Below are positions 26,286 to 37,013 of a stretch of 64,000 nucleotides of DNA, piece by piece. The position numbers and the translations under genes were made by a program. The stretch comes from CALMKX01 sp044869955 (GTDB lineage Bacteria > Acidobacteriota > Thermoanaerobaculia > Multivoradales > SZUA-115), in the NCBI GenBank assembly GCA_044869955.1, contig JBIOYC010000074.1:1-64000 (forward strand), written 5' to 3'. The notes beneath the pieces are model-generated. The model worked only from the letters and a program-made list of their open reading frames with translations. It was not told where the DNA came from and ran no database searches. How positions within the stretch are numbered: position 1 is the stretch's first letter; each line of letters begins with the position of its first letter.

Positions 26286-26750
26286 ATGAGCGAGCCAGAG
26301 ATCAAGGTCGTCGACAAGCGAATCTTCCTAGCGGACGGGAGTCTACGGGAAGAGTACCGGTTCCTCGAAGAGGAGGCGTCCGCGCGAGCCGCGTCGGCGC
26401 CCGCGGAGCCGCCGTCCACCCCGGCGGCGCCTGCGGCGACCTCGCTCCCGCCGCCGGCCGCGCCTCTAGCCGAGCCTTCGCCGGAGCTCGATCCTTTCGG
26501 GCCGGACCCGGGAGGCCCCGGCTTCTTCCACCTGCTCGAGATGATCGCCGGCCCGATCTCGATCTACCTGGGGGACGCCCCCCTCCCCGGTGGGCAGGAC
26601 GGAGAGGACCTGGAGATGGCCCGGCTCCACATCGACCTGCTGTCGGTGCTGAAGCAGAAGACCGCGGGCAACCTCTCCGCCCGCGAGGCGGCCGTGCTCG
26701 AGGACCTGATCTACCGCTTCCGCATGCGATACGTCCAGAAGCAGGGGTAG
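26286..26750 (+). CDS. DUF1844 domain protein
   Basis: The 154-aa cytoplasmic product has a short N-terminal conserved stretch (VVDKRIFLADGS), a Pro/Ala-rich linker (about 35-75) and the DUF1844 domain (about 80-150). The domain is recognisable by ARLHIDLLSVLKQKTAGNLS and LEDLIYRFRMRYV. Function is unknown; the family is common in Acidobacteria and Deltaproteobacteria. An in-frame TGA just upstream fixes the start region to ATG 26286. Confidence 0.82.
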   Translation: MSEPEIKVVDKRIFLADGSLREEYRFLEEEASARAASAPAEPPSTPAAPAATSLPPPAAPLAEPSPELDPFGPDPGGPGFFHLLEMIAGPISIYLGDAPLPGGQDGEDLEMARLHIDLLSVLKQKTAGNLSAREAAVLEDLIYRFRMRYVQKQG

Positions 26751-26775
26751 GCGCGCTCGCCTTTCCACGTTGCCG

Positions 26776-28554
26776 ATGCTGCCAGCCAGGCCACGCCGGT
26801 TCCGAGCCGGGCTCTTGCGGCTCGCGCTGTTGGCCGTGGTGGTCCAGACGCCCGCCGCCGGAGCCGCGGGCGGAGTGGTCGGCTTCGAGCTGACCCCCGA
26901 GGCGAAGCGGGCCCTGGTCCGCCTCGAGGAGCAGTGGGACCAGTGGACGGCGGCGCTCGAGGGGCAGGAGTACAAGCGGGCGAGCACGGTTTTCGAAGGG
27001 CTTTCGGGCAGCATCCGGGACCTCGGCATGTCGGCCGTGCCAGACCTGGCCGTCGCCGCGGAGGCCCTGGCCATCCGTGCCGCCCGCCAGGGTCAGCTCG
27101 ACAAGGCGACGGCCGCCCTCGCCGCCGCCGAGCGGCTCGATCCCGGGCGCCCCGAGCACCTCTTCGCCTCGGCCCGGATCGCGCGTCTCGAGGGTCGCCC
27201 GTTCGGGGCGGCCCTGCTCCACGTCCGCGGCTGGCTGCGCCTGCTCAGCTGGCGAGCCGAACGGCGGATCGCCCTGACCAACGTCTCGCTCTGGTTGATG
27301 GCCTCGGCGCTGACCGCCTGTGCCCTCTTCGTGGTGCTCCAGCTGGCGGTCAAAGGGGGAGGGCTGCTGCAGGACGCGCGGCGCCTGTTCGCCCGCCTTG
27401 GAGCACCGGGCTTGGGCCTCGCCGCCGGCCTCCTGGTGCTGGTGCTGCCGGCGCTGCTGCCGCCGCAGCCGATCTGGGCGATCCTGGTCGGCTCCGTGCT
27501 GATCTGGGGCTACTGCACTCCGAGCGAACGCCTCGTCCTGGCCTCCCTCTGGCTGCTCTGGGGCGCCGCCCCCTTCGTCCTCGACCACGGCCGGCAGGTG
27601 GTCCAAGAAGAGCTCTCGCCGCCCCTGCGTGCGGTCGAGGACCTGCGACGAGGGCGCCTCCATGGCGAGTTCTTCTCCGACATCGGCACCTTGACCGGCC
27701 TGCTCCCGGATCGCGTCGAGGTGATCCACCTGCTCGCCGATCTCCACCGCACCCTCGGCCAGTGGGACGCGGCGAGAGCCCACTACGGCCAGGTGCTGAC
27801 CTCCGAGCCGAGCAACACCGCCGCCCTGCTCAACATCGGCAGCTACTACTTCCTGCGTGGCGACTACGGCTCCGCGGTGTCGTATTTCAAGCGTGCCACC
27901 CAGGCGGCTCCCGACTCGCCGGCGGCCTGGTTCGACCTGAGCCAGGCCTACTATCAGCAATACCTCTTCCCGGAGGCCCAGCAGGCCCTCGACCGGGCGA
28001 GCGCTCTCGACCTCGCCCGGGTGACCGTGTGGTCGAACGCCTCGGCCGGGGAGAGGCTGCGGACGGACAGCAGCGGTCTCGCTCGTGGCGACGCCATCCG
28101 GGACGATCTCGCGAGCCTGCTGCGCGGCGAGGATCACGGCCCGGGAGACTGGCGGCGCCGCGGCCGGTGGATCTCCCTGGCGGCCACCTTGGTGCTGCTC
28201 GCGCTGGCCCTGACCCTCCACGTGGCTCGCCGGCCTCACGGTTACTCCGAGCCCGGCCTTGAGGAGCTGTTGTCGCGCTCGACCGGCGAGCGGGCGCTGC
28301 GGCAGCTGCTGCCCGGCCTGGCCGCCGCCGAGGCGGGGGAGGGAGTGCTCGCCTGGCTGGACCTGTGGGTGCCGACCGCCCTGCTGATGGTCCCCCTGGG
28401 CCCGGCCCTGGCGTTCGACCTGCCCCTCGGTTTCGACCCCGGCGGCGGCTTGCTGTGGACGGTGGGTCTCGGTGGTCTGGCGATCTTCCTGCTGCCGCGG
28501 CTGATCCGGCTGCTCCTGCGCCTGCGCGGGGGCCGGCTGCTGGAGGCGAGCTGA
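26776..28554 (+). CDS. Multi-pass membrane protein with central TPRs
   Basis: The product is about 592 aa from ATG 26776 (a TTG 6 nt upstream is possible). After a signal-like segment comes a helical region with TPR-like repeats (about 40-150). Four hydrophobic helices follow around 165-270, for example SLWLMASALTACALFVVLQL and PIWAILVGSVLIWGY. A second TPR block (about 305-420) has WDAARAHYGQVLTSEPSNTA and YYFLRGDYGSAVSYFKRA. More helices follow near 465-485 and 535-585. I do not recognise a named family. It is coupled (TGATG) to the DUF4388 gene. Confidence 0.72.
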   Translation: MLPARPRRFRAGLLRLALLAVVVQTPAAGAAGGVVGFELTPEAKRALVRLEEQWDQWTAALEGQEYKRASTVFEGLSGSIRDLGMSAVPDLAVAAEALAIRAARQGQLDKATAALAAAERLDPGRPEHLFASARIARLEGRPFGAALLHVRGWLRLLSWRAERRIALTNVSLWLMASALTACALFVVLQLAVKGGGLLQDARRLFARLGAPGLGLAAGLLVLVLPALLPPQPIWAILVGSVLIWGYCTPSERLVLASLWLLWGAAPFVLDHGRQVVQEELSPPLRAVEDLRRGRLHGEFFSDIGTLTGLLPDRVEVIHLLADLHRTLGQWDAARAHYGQVLTSEPSNTAALLNIGSYYFLRGDYGSAVSYFKRATQAAPDSPAAWFDLSQAYYQQYLFPEAQQALDRASALDLARVTVWSNASAGERLRTDSSGLARGDAIRDDLASLLRGEDHGPGDWRRRGRWISLAATLVLLALALTLHVARRPHGYSEPGLEELLSRSTGERALRQLLPGLAAAEAGEGVLAWLDLWVPTALLMVPLGPALAFDLPLGFDPGGGLLWTVGLGGLAIFLLPRLIRLLLRLRGGRLLEAS

Positions 28555-29888
28555 TGTCGATCGAAGGCTCGCTCGAGTACTTTCAGCTGCCGGACATCCT
28601 GCAGGTGGTCGCCCAACAGGGCAAAACCGGCATCCTCACCGTCCAGGGCGAAGCGGACATCATCGCCATCTCCTTCGAGCACGGCAAGATCGTCGGTGCC
28701 GATGCCCTGAACCAGACCCTCGAGGAGGCGCTGGGAGAGGTGCTCGCCAGCCAGGGCCTGGTGGCGCCCTCCGCCTTCGCCGCCGTGGCTGCCGAGCAAC
28801 GGACCCGCGAGGGCCGCCTGATCGACCTGCTGGTCCAGCGGGGCGTGATCCAGCGGGACCAGCTCCTCGGTGCCCTGCGCCGCCACACCATGCGCCTGCT
28901 CTCCGAGCTGCTCCACTGGCGCAAGGGCGAGTTCAAGTTCTACAGCGGGGAGGAGGTCTCCTACGAGGAGGGCTTCCAGCCGATCTCGGTGGACGAGCTG
29001 CTGTTGAGATCCGTCGAGGAGGCGGCGGGGGAGGGCCATCCCACCATTCCAGACTCCCGCTCGATCTACGAGAGCGTGCCCCCGGACCGGCCGATTCGCC
29101 TGCGCCGGGAGGAGGAGGGACCGGCCCTGCCGGACAGCCGGGCGTTCTGGCTGACCGAGGGGGAGAAGTCCGTCTACGACCACCTGGCGGTGGGCCACAA
29201 CGTCGCGGCTCTGGTGCGCAAGAGCGGGCTCGACGAGTACAAGGTGCGCTACAACTTGCACCGGCTGCTCGAGCTGGGCCTGGCGCGTCGGCGGATGGGG
29301 TTGCCCGGAGCCTCCGCCACGAGTCGCACCGCGCCGGCCGCCGAACAGGCTCCTGCCCCGGCCCGGCTGGCACCGCCCGCCGCCCAGCCGGCGCCCGTCC
29401 TGACCCTGCCGCGACTGCCGGAGACGCCGGCGGCGGTGCGGCCCCGCTACGGGCTGCTCGCCGCCGCGCTGGGAGTGGCGGCGGGCTTGGCCCTCCTGGT
29501 TTTGCTGGCCCGCAACCCGCTCCGGATGGGGCTGCCGTTTCCCTGGCAGGCGACTGAGCGGGAAGCCCTCTTCGACCAGGTCGCCGCCGCGTCCTCGGCG
29601 AAGATCGACGATGCGGTCAAGGCTTACCACCTGCTGGAGGGTCGCTTCCCGGACCGCCTCGAGAACCTGATCAGCCTCGGGCTCCTGCACCGTCAGGACC
29701 TCGAGGATCCCCTGGGCCGTCCCTTCGTCTGGGAGGTCGAGGGCGACGCCTACCAGCTCTCGACCGCCGAGGGCTCTCCCTACTCCTTCACCGTCCGCGA
29801 GGCGGTGACCGGCCATTTCCTGCTCGACCCCGAGCTGGCGAGCGGCCCCGGAGCCAGCGAAGCCCAGCCCCTGATCCTGCTCGATTGA
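28554..29888 (+). CDS. DUF4388 (PATAN) protein with membrane helix and C-terminal secreted-like domain
   Basis: The 444-aa product has an N-terminal DUF4388 domain (IEGSLEYFQLPDILQVVAQQ, TGILTVQ, ISFEHGKIVGA; about 1-150). A winged-helix-like segment follows (about 195-245, VYDHLAVGHNVAALV, YKVRYNLHRLLELGL), then a Pro/Ala linker and one transmembrane helix (about 300-322). The C-terminal domain (about 345-425) resembles the fold of type II secretion pseudopilin/DUF-type domains: DDAVKAYHLLEGRFPDRLENL, LEDPLGRPFVWE. It looks like a membrane sensor/adaptor linked to the TPR protein upstream. Its exact role is unknown. Confidence 0.75.
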   Translation: MSIEGSLEYFQLPDILQVVAQQGKTGILTVQGEADIIAISFEHGKIVGADALNQTLEEALGEVLASQGLVAPSAFAAVAAEQRTREGRLIDLLVQRGVIQRDQLLGALRRHTMRLLSELLHWRKGEFKFYSGEEVSYEEGFQPISVDELLLRSVEEAAGEGHPTIPDSRSIYESVPPDRPIRLRREEEGPALPDSRAFWLTEGEKSVYDHLAVGHNVAALVRKSGLDEYKVRYNLHRLLELGLARRRMGLPGASATSRTAPAAEQAPAPARLAPPAAQPAPVLTLPRLPETPAAVRPRYGLLAAALGVAAGLALLVLLARNPLRMGLPFPWQATEREALFDQVAAASSAKIDDAVKAYHLLEGRFPDRLENLISLGLLHRQDLEDPLGRPFVWEVEGDAYQLSTAEGSPYSFTVREAVTGHFLLDPELASGPGASEAQPLILLD

Positions 29889-29935
29889 AGCCGCTGGAAT
29901 AAATCTTAGCGTCTCGTTGTCATATCTCCTGAGGG

Positions 29936-29971
29936 CGAACCTTGACAGGGATCGACTAAGGTTCGTACACT
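29936..29971 (+). promoter_or_regulatory. dnaK-hspR promoter with HAIR-like operator
   Basis: TTGACA (29942) and TACACT (29966) are separated by 18 nt. An 8-bp inverted repeat, CGAACCTT...AAGGTTCG with 14 nt between arms, covers the -35 and spacer. The inner part, CTTGACA-N7-ACTAAG, is close to the HAIR element bound by HspR (CTTGAGT-N7-ACTCAAG). The second gene of this operon encodes an HspR-like protein, so autoregulated heat-shock repression is likely. Confidence 0.7.
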
Positions 29972-30004
29972 TCGGGACCTAACGGGAAGAAATGGAGAAC
30001 AGCG

Positions 30005-31906
<1,902 letters not shown>

Positions 31907-31918
31907 GGGCGATCCGCC

Positions 31919-32311
31919 ATGAGCCAGTCCGGGAAGACCGGCCGCAAGCCCGGCAAGAAGTACGTGATGATCAGCGTGGTGGCGGAGCAGCTCGCCATCC
32001 ACCCGCAGACCATCCGTCTCTATGAGCGGGAAGGGCTGATCTCCCCGACCCGCAGCGCGGGCAATACGCGGCTCTACGACGAGGAAGCGATCCGTCGTCT
32101 CGAGACCATCCTCACCTTGACCCGCGACATGGGGATCAACCTCGCGGGGGTCGAGGTGATCCTCGGCCTCAAGGACCGTATCGAGGAGCTGCGCGCCGAG
32201 GTCGAGCGCCTGCGCGAGGATCTGCGCCAGTTCACCAACGACGAGCGTGCAGGCGTCGACCGTCGTTTCGCCCTGGTCCAGATCAAGAGCGGCCTGCCGG
32301 TGAAAAGGTAG
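31919..32311 (+). CDS. hspR: MerR-family heat-shock repressor HspR
   Basis: This 130-aa protein has an N-terminal MerR helix-turn-helix: YVMISVVAEQLAIHPQTIRL, YEREGLISPTRSAGNTRLYDE. A coiled-coil dimerisation helix follows (IEELRAEVERLREDLRQF). The HPQTIRxYEREGL form and the location right after dnaK identify it as HspR rather than a metal or drug sensor; no ligand-binding domain or Cys is present. HspR represses dnaK operons at HAIR sites, using DnaK as co-repressor in studied bacteria. A matching element lies upstream of dnaK. Confidence 0.92.
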   Translation: MSQSGKTGRKPGKKYVMISVVAEQLAIHPQTIRLYEREGLISPTRSAGNTRLYDEEAIRRLETILTLTRDMGINLAGVEVILGLKDRIEELRAEVERLREDLRQFTNDERAGVDRRFALVQIKSGLPVKR

Positions 32312-32315
32312 CCAA

Positions 32316-32341
32316 GAGGGCCGGCCAACGTGTCGGCCCTC
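32316..32341 (+). terminator. Hairpin terminator after hspR
   Basis: GAGGGCCG and CGGCCCTC pair (8 bp, extendable by a G-T and a C-G pair) around a short loop 4 bp past the hspR stop. There is no clear T-tract, but its position between operons fits a terminator. Confidence 0.55.
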
Positions 32342-32356
32342 CCCGTCGCCATTTGC

Positions 32357-32362
32357 TACCAT
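32357..32362 (+). promoter_or_regulatory. -10 element for leaderless mRNA of the DnaC-like gene
   Basis: TACCAT is followed by 7 nt and then the ATG at 32370, again with no Shine-Dalgarno. This matches the geometry seen before envC and tesA. Confidence 0.4.
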
Positions 32363-32369
32363 CGCCCGG

Positions 32370-33155
32370 ATGGTGGAACCCCTCCCAGAAGAGTGCCCGC
32401 GTTGCCACGGCCGGGGTTGGGTGATCGTGGCCGACGGCGGCGCCGGCACCGCCCGGCCCTGTGAGTGCCGCCTCCAGGCGATGGGGCCGCGTCTGCTCGA
32501 CGCATCCGGCATCCCGGCCCAGTACCGAGCCTGCTCCCTCGACGGCTTCCGGGCCAGCCATCCCGACGCTGCCGCCCGCGACCAGCTGGCCCGCGCCCTC
32601 GCCGAGAGTCGGGCCTACGTCGATGGCTTCTTGCGCGCGAACGGGCGCTTCGCGGAGGCCGGTTTGATCTACGTGGGGCCCACCGGTACCGGCAAGACCC
32701 ACCTGGCAGCGGCCGTGGCCACGGCCCTGATCGAGCGCTATCGGGTGGGCTGCCGCTTCGTCGAGTTCACGGCCCTGGTGCACGAGATCCAGTCGACCTT
32801 CTCGCCCAACGCCGGAGGATCGAAGGGGGAGATCCTCGAGCCGGTCATGGAGGCCGAGCTGCTGGTGCTCGACGAGCTGGGGGCCCAGCGGCCCACGCCC
32901 TGGGTGCAGGATCTGCTCTACCTGATCATCAACACCCGCTACACCGAGCGCCGGCCGACGATCTTCACCACCAACTATCGCCTGGCCGAAGCGACGGCCC
33001 GCTCCGGTGCCGCCGAGGCCGTGGACACCCTGACCCATCGCCTGCCGGCCACCCTGGTCAGCCGCCTCTTCGAGATGGCCAAGCCGGTGCAGCTCGACGC
33101 CGTCTCCGACTACCGGCGCGAAGTGCGCAACGTCTCCTTCCGCAGCGATCGATGA
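32370..33155 (+). CDS. DnaC/IstB-like AAA+ ATPase with N-terminal zinc finger
   Basis: The 261-aa product has an N-terminal four-Cys finger (CPRCHGRGW ... CECR, residues about 9-34). A DnaC-type AAA+ core follows: Walker A GPTGTGKTHL (about 103-112), FVEFTALVHEIQSTF, Walker B LLVLDELGAQ and sensor 1 IFTTNYRLAE, with an arginine-finger region at LVSRLFEMA. Members load the replicative helicase or serve phage and transposon replication. It overlaps the SpoIID gene by 4 bp; a true helicase-loader role is plausible but not certain, since dnaB is not nearby. Confidence 0.88.
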   Translation: MVEPLPEECPRCHGRGWVIVADGGAGTARPCECRLQAMGPRLLDASGIPAQYRACSLDGFRASHPDAAARDQLARALAESRAYVDGFLRANGRFAEAGLIYVGPTGTGKTHLAAAVATALIERYRVGCRFVEFTALVHEIQSTFSPNAGGSKGEILEPVMEAELLVLDELGAQRPTPWVQDLLYLIINTRYTERRPTIFTTNYRLAEATARSGAAEAVDTLTHRLPATLVSRLFEMAKPVQLDAVSDYRREVRNVSFRSDR

Positions 33156-35059
33156 AGGGCGCCTGCCGCGGCTGCTGGGGCCGAGCCGGGACCAGCCTGC
33201 CCCTCATCCTGGCCCTCGCCGGCTGCACCACGGAGAGGTCTCCGCCGGAGCCGGCGGTGGTGGTGGTCGAGCCGGTCCTGCCTTCGGTCGTCGAGCCCCG
33301 GCTCACCAGCCCGGCGCTCGACGAGATCGTCCTCCCCAGGCTGCCGAAGCCGGAGGCGGCCTCGATCCCGGGTCAGCCTCCCGAGCCGATCGCCGTGCGC
33401 ATCGGCCTCGCCGGGGACCTCCCGGTCGTCGCCTGGCCCTGCTGCACTCCGGGGCTGGTGGTCGAGCTGCCGGCCGAGCGGCTGGTGATGGACGGGGCTT
33501 TCGAGGTCCTGCCGGAGAGCCCGGGCCGGGGCGGCTTCTTCCACCGGCTGCAGGTCGCGGCCCTGCGCGACGAGCCAGCGGCCACCGAGCTGGCGCGGCG
33601 GCTCGCCGCGGCGACCGGCCAGCCCGCGGATGCCCACTACGACCCGAGCGTGGACCTCTATCGCGTGCGCGTCGGGCGCTTCGCCAGCCGTGCCGAGGCC
33701 GAGGCGCTCAAGAAGAGGTCGATCCCCGGCCTCGCTGCCGGCTTCCCGGTCGCCGAGCCGGCCCCCGGACAGGAGGCGGTCGGTCTGATCCTGCGCAACG
33801 GCTCCGAGTCCCGCCGAGTGGCGGGCCGGAGATTGGTGCTGGTGCCCCCCGAGGGCCAATCGATCGGCTGGCAAGGAGGGCGCTACCGGGGTCGCCTCGC
33901 CGTCCACCTCAACCCTCGTGGCAGCCTCAACGTGGTCAACGAGCTGCCCCTCGAGGGCTATCTGCGCGGGGTGGTGCCCAAGGAGCTGGGGCCGGAGGCC
34001 TATCCCCGGCTCGAGGCCCTGAAAGCCCAGGCGGTGGCGGCCCGCACCTACACGCTGCGCAATTTGGGCCTGTTCGAGCTCGAGGGCTATGACCTCTGCG
34101 CCACCCCCCGCTGCCAGGTCTACGGCGGCCTCGAGACCGAGCACCCTCTGTCCGACCGCGCCGTGGCCGAGACCGCCGACCAGGTGCTGATCTTCGACGG
34201 GCAGCCGATCGAGTCTTTCTACACGGCCAGCTGCGGGGGGCACACCGAGGACGTGCGGGTGGTCTTTCCGAACAAGCAGGCGGCCTACCTGCGGGCGGTG
34301 CCCTGCGTCGAGGCGGGCGAGGTGCGCCTCGGCGGCTCCCAGCGCCGGGGCGCTCCCTTCCCCGGAGGGCTGGCGAAGGCCCTCGAGACGGCGGAGAGCC
34401 GAGGCCAGCTGGAACGCCGGGAGCTGGTCTATCTCGCCCGCCGGACCGGTGGAGTGATGGTGCTCGATCAAGGGATCGAGACCCGCCTGGCCTTGCCGGC
34501 CAAGCTCGCGACCTTCCGCCAGGACAGCGGCCGCCTGGTCGCCGGCGAGCTCCGTGTCGCCGCCGGCGACCGCCTCACCGCCTTGCGCTCCGGCGGCCAG
34601 CTGCTGGCCCTGCTGCAGGAACAGGAAGCGGCGACCTTCCCCCGCGACCGTGCCGCGTCGCTGCGCTTGTGGACCCGGACCAAGACCGAGGGGGAGCTGG
34701 CGGCGCGAGTTTCCGATCGCTTCCCTGGCTTCCCCTTCCGTGGCTTCGAGGTCCTGGAGCGTGGTGTCTCGGGCCGGGTGGGGAAGCTGCGCCTGCTCGG
34801 CTTCGGCGGCAAGTCGGAGGTCGTGGCCGGGCTCGAGGTGCGCTTCCTCCTCGACTTGCCGGAGACCCTCTTCACCGTCGAGCGCGGCAAAGGGAGCCGC
34901 GGCCGGCACAGCTGGGTGTTCAAGGGGCAGGGCTGGGGGCACGGGGTCGGCCTGTGCCAGACCGGGGCCTTCTCCATGGCTGGTCGAGGGGCGAGCTACC
35001 GCGAGATCCTCGCGCACTACTACCGCGGGACGCAGCTCGCGCGGGTACGACGGCCCTAG
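33152..35059 (+). CDS. SpoIID/LytB-domain lipoprotein with SPOR domain
   Basis: This 635-aa protein carries a lipobox (LILALAGC), a low-complexity linker, and a SPOR-like domain (about 128-195: FFHRLQVAALRDEPAATELA, YRVRVGRFASRAEAEAL). The SpoIID/LytB amidase-enhancer domain follows (about 245-620): YRGRLAVHLNPRGSLNVVNE, VVPKELGPEAYPRLEALKAQ, AARTY, YTASCGGHTEDV and the terminal GQGWGHGVGLCQTGA. SPOR domains bind septal denuded glycan and SpoIID enzymes cut such glycan, so a division or peptidoglycan-remodelling role fits. It is translationally coupled to the DnaC-like gene. Confidence 0.9.
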   Translation: MKGACRGCWGRAGTSLPLILALAGCTTERSPPEPAVVVVEPVLPSVVEPRLTSPALDEIVLPRLPKPEAASIPGQPPEPIAVRIGLAGDLPVVAWPCCTPGLVVELPAERLVMDGAFEVLPESPGRGGFFHRLQVAALRDEPAATELARRLAAATGQPADAHYDPSVDLYRVRVGRFASRAEAEALKKRSIPGLAAGFPVAEPAPGQEAVGLILRNGSESRRVAGRRLVLVPPEGQSIGWQGGRYRGRLAVHLNPRGSLNVVNELPLEGYLRGVVPKELGPEAYPRLEALKAQAVAARTYTLRNLGLFELEGYDLCATPRCQVYGGLETEHPLSDRAVAETADQVLIFDGQPIESFYTASCGGHTEDVRVVFPNKQAAYLRAVPCVEAGEVRLGGSQRRGAPFPGGLAKALETAESRGQLERRELVYLARRTGGVMVLDQGIETRLALPAKLATFRQDSGRLVAGELRVAAGDRLTALRSGGQLLALLQEQEAATFPRDRAASLRLWTRTKTEGELAARVSDRFPGFPFRGFEVLERGVSGRVGKLRLLGFGGKSEVVAGLEVRFLLDLPETLFTVERGKGSRGRHSWVFKGQGWGHGVGLCQTGAFSMAGRGASYREILAHYYRGTQLARVRRP

Positions 35060-35167
35060 CCGGGAACGGCACGGCGCCGAGAAGCACTTATACTGTAGGA
35101 GCTTGAGACAACCACGAATCGGCGATCGGGGCCCGCGCCCGGGCACCCGCTGAAGGAGACTCCTACT

Positions 35168-36964
35168 ATGAGAGCCACCATCCTGGTCCGTGCCTCGCTG
35201 GCCCTGACGACCTTCTTGATCCCGACCCTGGCTCTTGCCCAGGAGGCGCCCTTGCGGGTGGGACCCCCTGCCGCCGAGAGCGTCGCGATTCCCCCACCCC
35301 TGCGCCTCGCGGAACGTGCCGACGCCGTCCCCCTCGCCTCCCTGGCGCCGGCGATCGAGCGCGAGTCGGCCCGTCTCGGCGCCCTCGCCCTCCACAACCG
35401 CCAGCGTCAGCTGCCGGTGCAGAACGGCTTCGCACGTGACGTGCCGCGCCTCGAGCGCCTGCGCATCCAGCCCGGAAGCGCCCAGCTCTCGCAGCGGGCC
35501 GCGGGCGGCCTGCTGGAGCGCACCGCCGAGGGCCGGTTGGTGTGGGGGACCGAGGTGCGGGTCGCGGACGCCTGGCGCCTACGGCTCCATCTCTCCGGGG
35601 TGGCGTTGCCACCCGGCTCGCGACTGTGGGTCTACGGTGAGAGGGAGACGGTGGGCCCCTTCGGGCTCGAGCTCAAGGGACCCGACGGCGACCTTTGGAC
35701 GCCCTCGGTGGGCGGGAACGCGATCCGCCTGGAGGTCGAGATGCCGGCCTCGGGTGGAGAAGCCGGCTTCCTGGTCGATCGGGTGCTCGAGCTCTTCGAG
35801 CTGGACACCCAGGGCGCCGCGGTGACCGCCCAGTCCACCGCGGGCGATCCGCCCTGTCTGGTCGACGTCCAGTGCGTCAACAGCTCGGTCTTCGACGTCG
35901 TCGACCTCGCCCAGGCGGCCATCGCCCACATCCAGTTCATCGACGGCGGCCTGGGCTTCATCTGCTCGGGCGGGCTGCTGAATGACCAGGGCTCCACGGG
36001 GACGCCGTGGTTCCTCACCGCCAACCACTGCTTCGACAACCAGTCCGCGGCCTCGACCCTCGAGGCCTACTTCGACTACTTCTCTGCCACTTGTGGCGGG
36101 GCGGCGCCGAGCCTCGGCTCCCTGCCGCGGGCCACCGGCTCGACCCTGGTGGCCACCGGCTCGCTGGATCTCGGGATGTCGGACTTCACCTTCCTGCAGC
36201 TCTCCAGTGCGCCCGGCAACCGGGTGTTCCTGGGTTGGAACGCCAATACCTCGGCTACCGCCAACGGCACCACTCTGCACCGCATCTCCCATCCCCTGGG
36301 CCTCAAGCAGCACTATTCGCAGAACCACGTCGACACCGCCGCCATCACCTGCGCGGGAGCGCCCCGACCGACCTTCCTCTACTCGACCTACAACGCCGGC
36401 GTGGGCAACCAGGGCGGCACCTTCGGCGGCAGCTCGGGCTCGCCGACCATCCGTTCCGGCGGCCAGGTGGTCGGGCAGCTGACCGGCGGCTGCGGCCCCA
36501 ACCCCAGCGATGGCTGCGACTACGACAACGCGGACGTGGATGGCGCCTTCGCGTCGACCTTTCCCTTCATCGCGGATTCACTGAACCCTCCGGACGGGGC
36601 CTGTGTCGCCGGGCCGACCACCATGTGCCTGGTCGGCGGCCGGTTCAAGGTGGAGGTCGACTACGACACTGGGTCACCGCAGAACCTCTCCGGTCCTGGC
36701 TCGGTGGTGCCCCTCGGCTCGGACAACTCCGGCATGTTCTACTTCTTCAACGCGGACAACTGGGAGATGCTGATCAAGGTCCTCGACGCCTGCGCTCTGC
36801 CCTCCAATCCGCGTTACTGGGTGTTCTTCGCGGCCACGACGAACGTCGGTTTCACGGTCACGGTCACGGACACGGACAACGGCAGCTTCAAGACCTACAC
36901 CAACCCGATCGGCACGGCCGCAGCGCCGGTGCAGGACACCAACTCCTTCGCCACCTGCCCGTAG
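35168..36964 (+). CDS. Secreted trypsin-fold (lysyl-endopeptidase-like) serine protease
   Basis: This 598-aa protein starts at ATG after AAGGAGA with a signal peptide (LALTTFLIPTLALA). A propeptide/beta domain (about 30-225) precedes the chymotrypsin-fold domain (about 235-470). His is in FLTANHCFDNQ, Asp in LDLGMSDFTFLQL and Ser in GGTFGGSSGSPTI, so the triad is intact. The C-terminal about 105 residues form a separate beta domain (GRFKVEVDY, DNWEMLIKVLDAC, YWVFFAATTN, TDTNSFATCP), a module that recurs at the ends of secreted acidobacterial proteins. It is probably extracellular. A strong convergent hairpin follows the stop. Confidence 0.88.
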   Translation: MRATILVRASLALTTFLIPTLALAQEAPLRVGPPAAESVAIPPPLRLAERADAVPLASLAPAIERESARLGALALHNRQRQLPVQNGFARDVPRLERLRIQPGSAQLSQRAAGGLLERTAEGRLVWGTEVRVADAWRLRLHLSGVALPPGSRLWVYGERETVGPFGLELKGPDGDLWTPSVGGNAIRLEVEMPASGGEAGFLVDRVLELFELDTQGAAVTAQSTAGDPPCLVDVQCVNSSVFDVVDLAQAAIAHIQFIDGGLGFICSGGLLNDQGSTGTPWFLTANHCFDNQSAASTLEAYFDYFSATCGGAAPSLGSLPRATGSTLVATGSLDLGMSDFTFLQLSSAPGNRVFLGWNANTSATANGTTLHRISHPLGLKQHYSQNHVDTAAITCAGAPRPTFLYSTYNAGVGNQGGTFGGSSGSPTIRSGGQVVGQLTGGCGPNPSDGCDYDNADVDGAFASTFPFIADSLNPPDGACVAGPTTMCLVGGRFKVEVDYDTGSPQNLSGPGSVVPLGSDNSGMFYFFNADNWEMLIKVLDACALPSNPRYWVFFAATTNVGFTVTVTDTDNGSFKTYTNPIGTAAAPVQDTNSFATCP

Positions 36965-36980
36965 CGGCCTGGCCCAGCAC

Positions 36981-37008
36981 CCCGGTGCGAGGACTCCCTC
37001 GCGCCGGG
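36981..37008. terminator. Bidirectional hairpin between convergent genes
   Basis: CCCGGTGCGAGG and CCTCGCGCCGGG form a 12-bp stem (one G-T pair) with a 4-nt loop. It lies 16 bp past the protease stop and 5 bp past the omega-amidase stop. It lacks a T-tract, but its location fits termination from both sides. Confidence 0.6.
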
Positions 37009-37013
37009 CCGCC

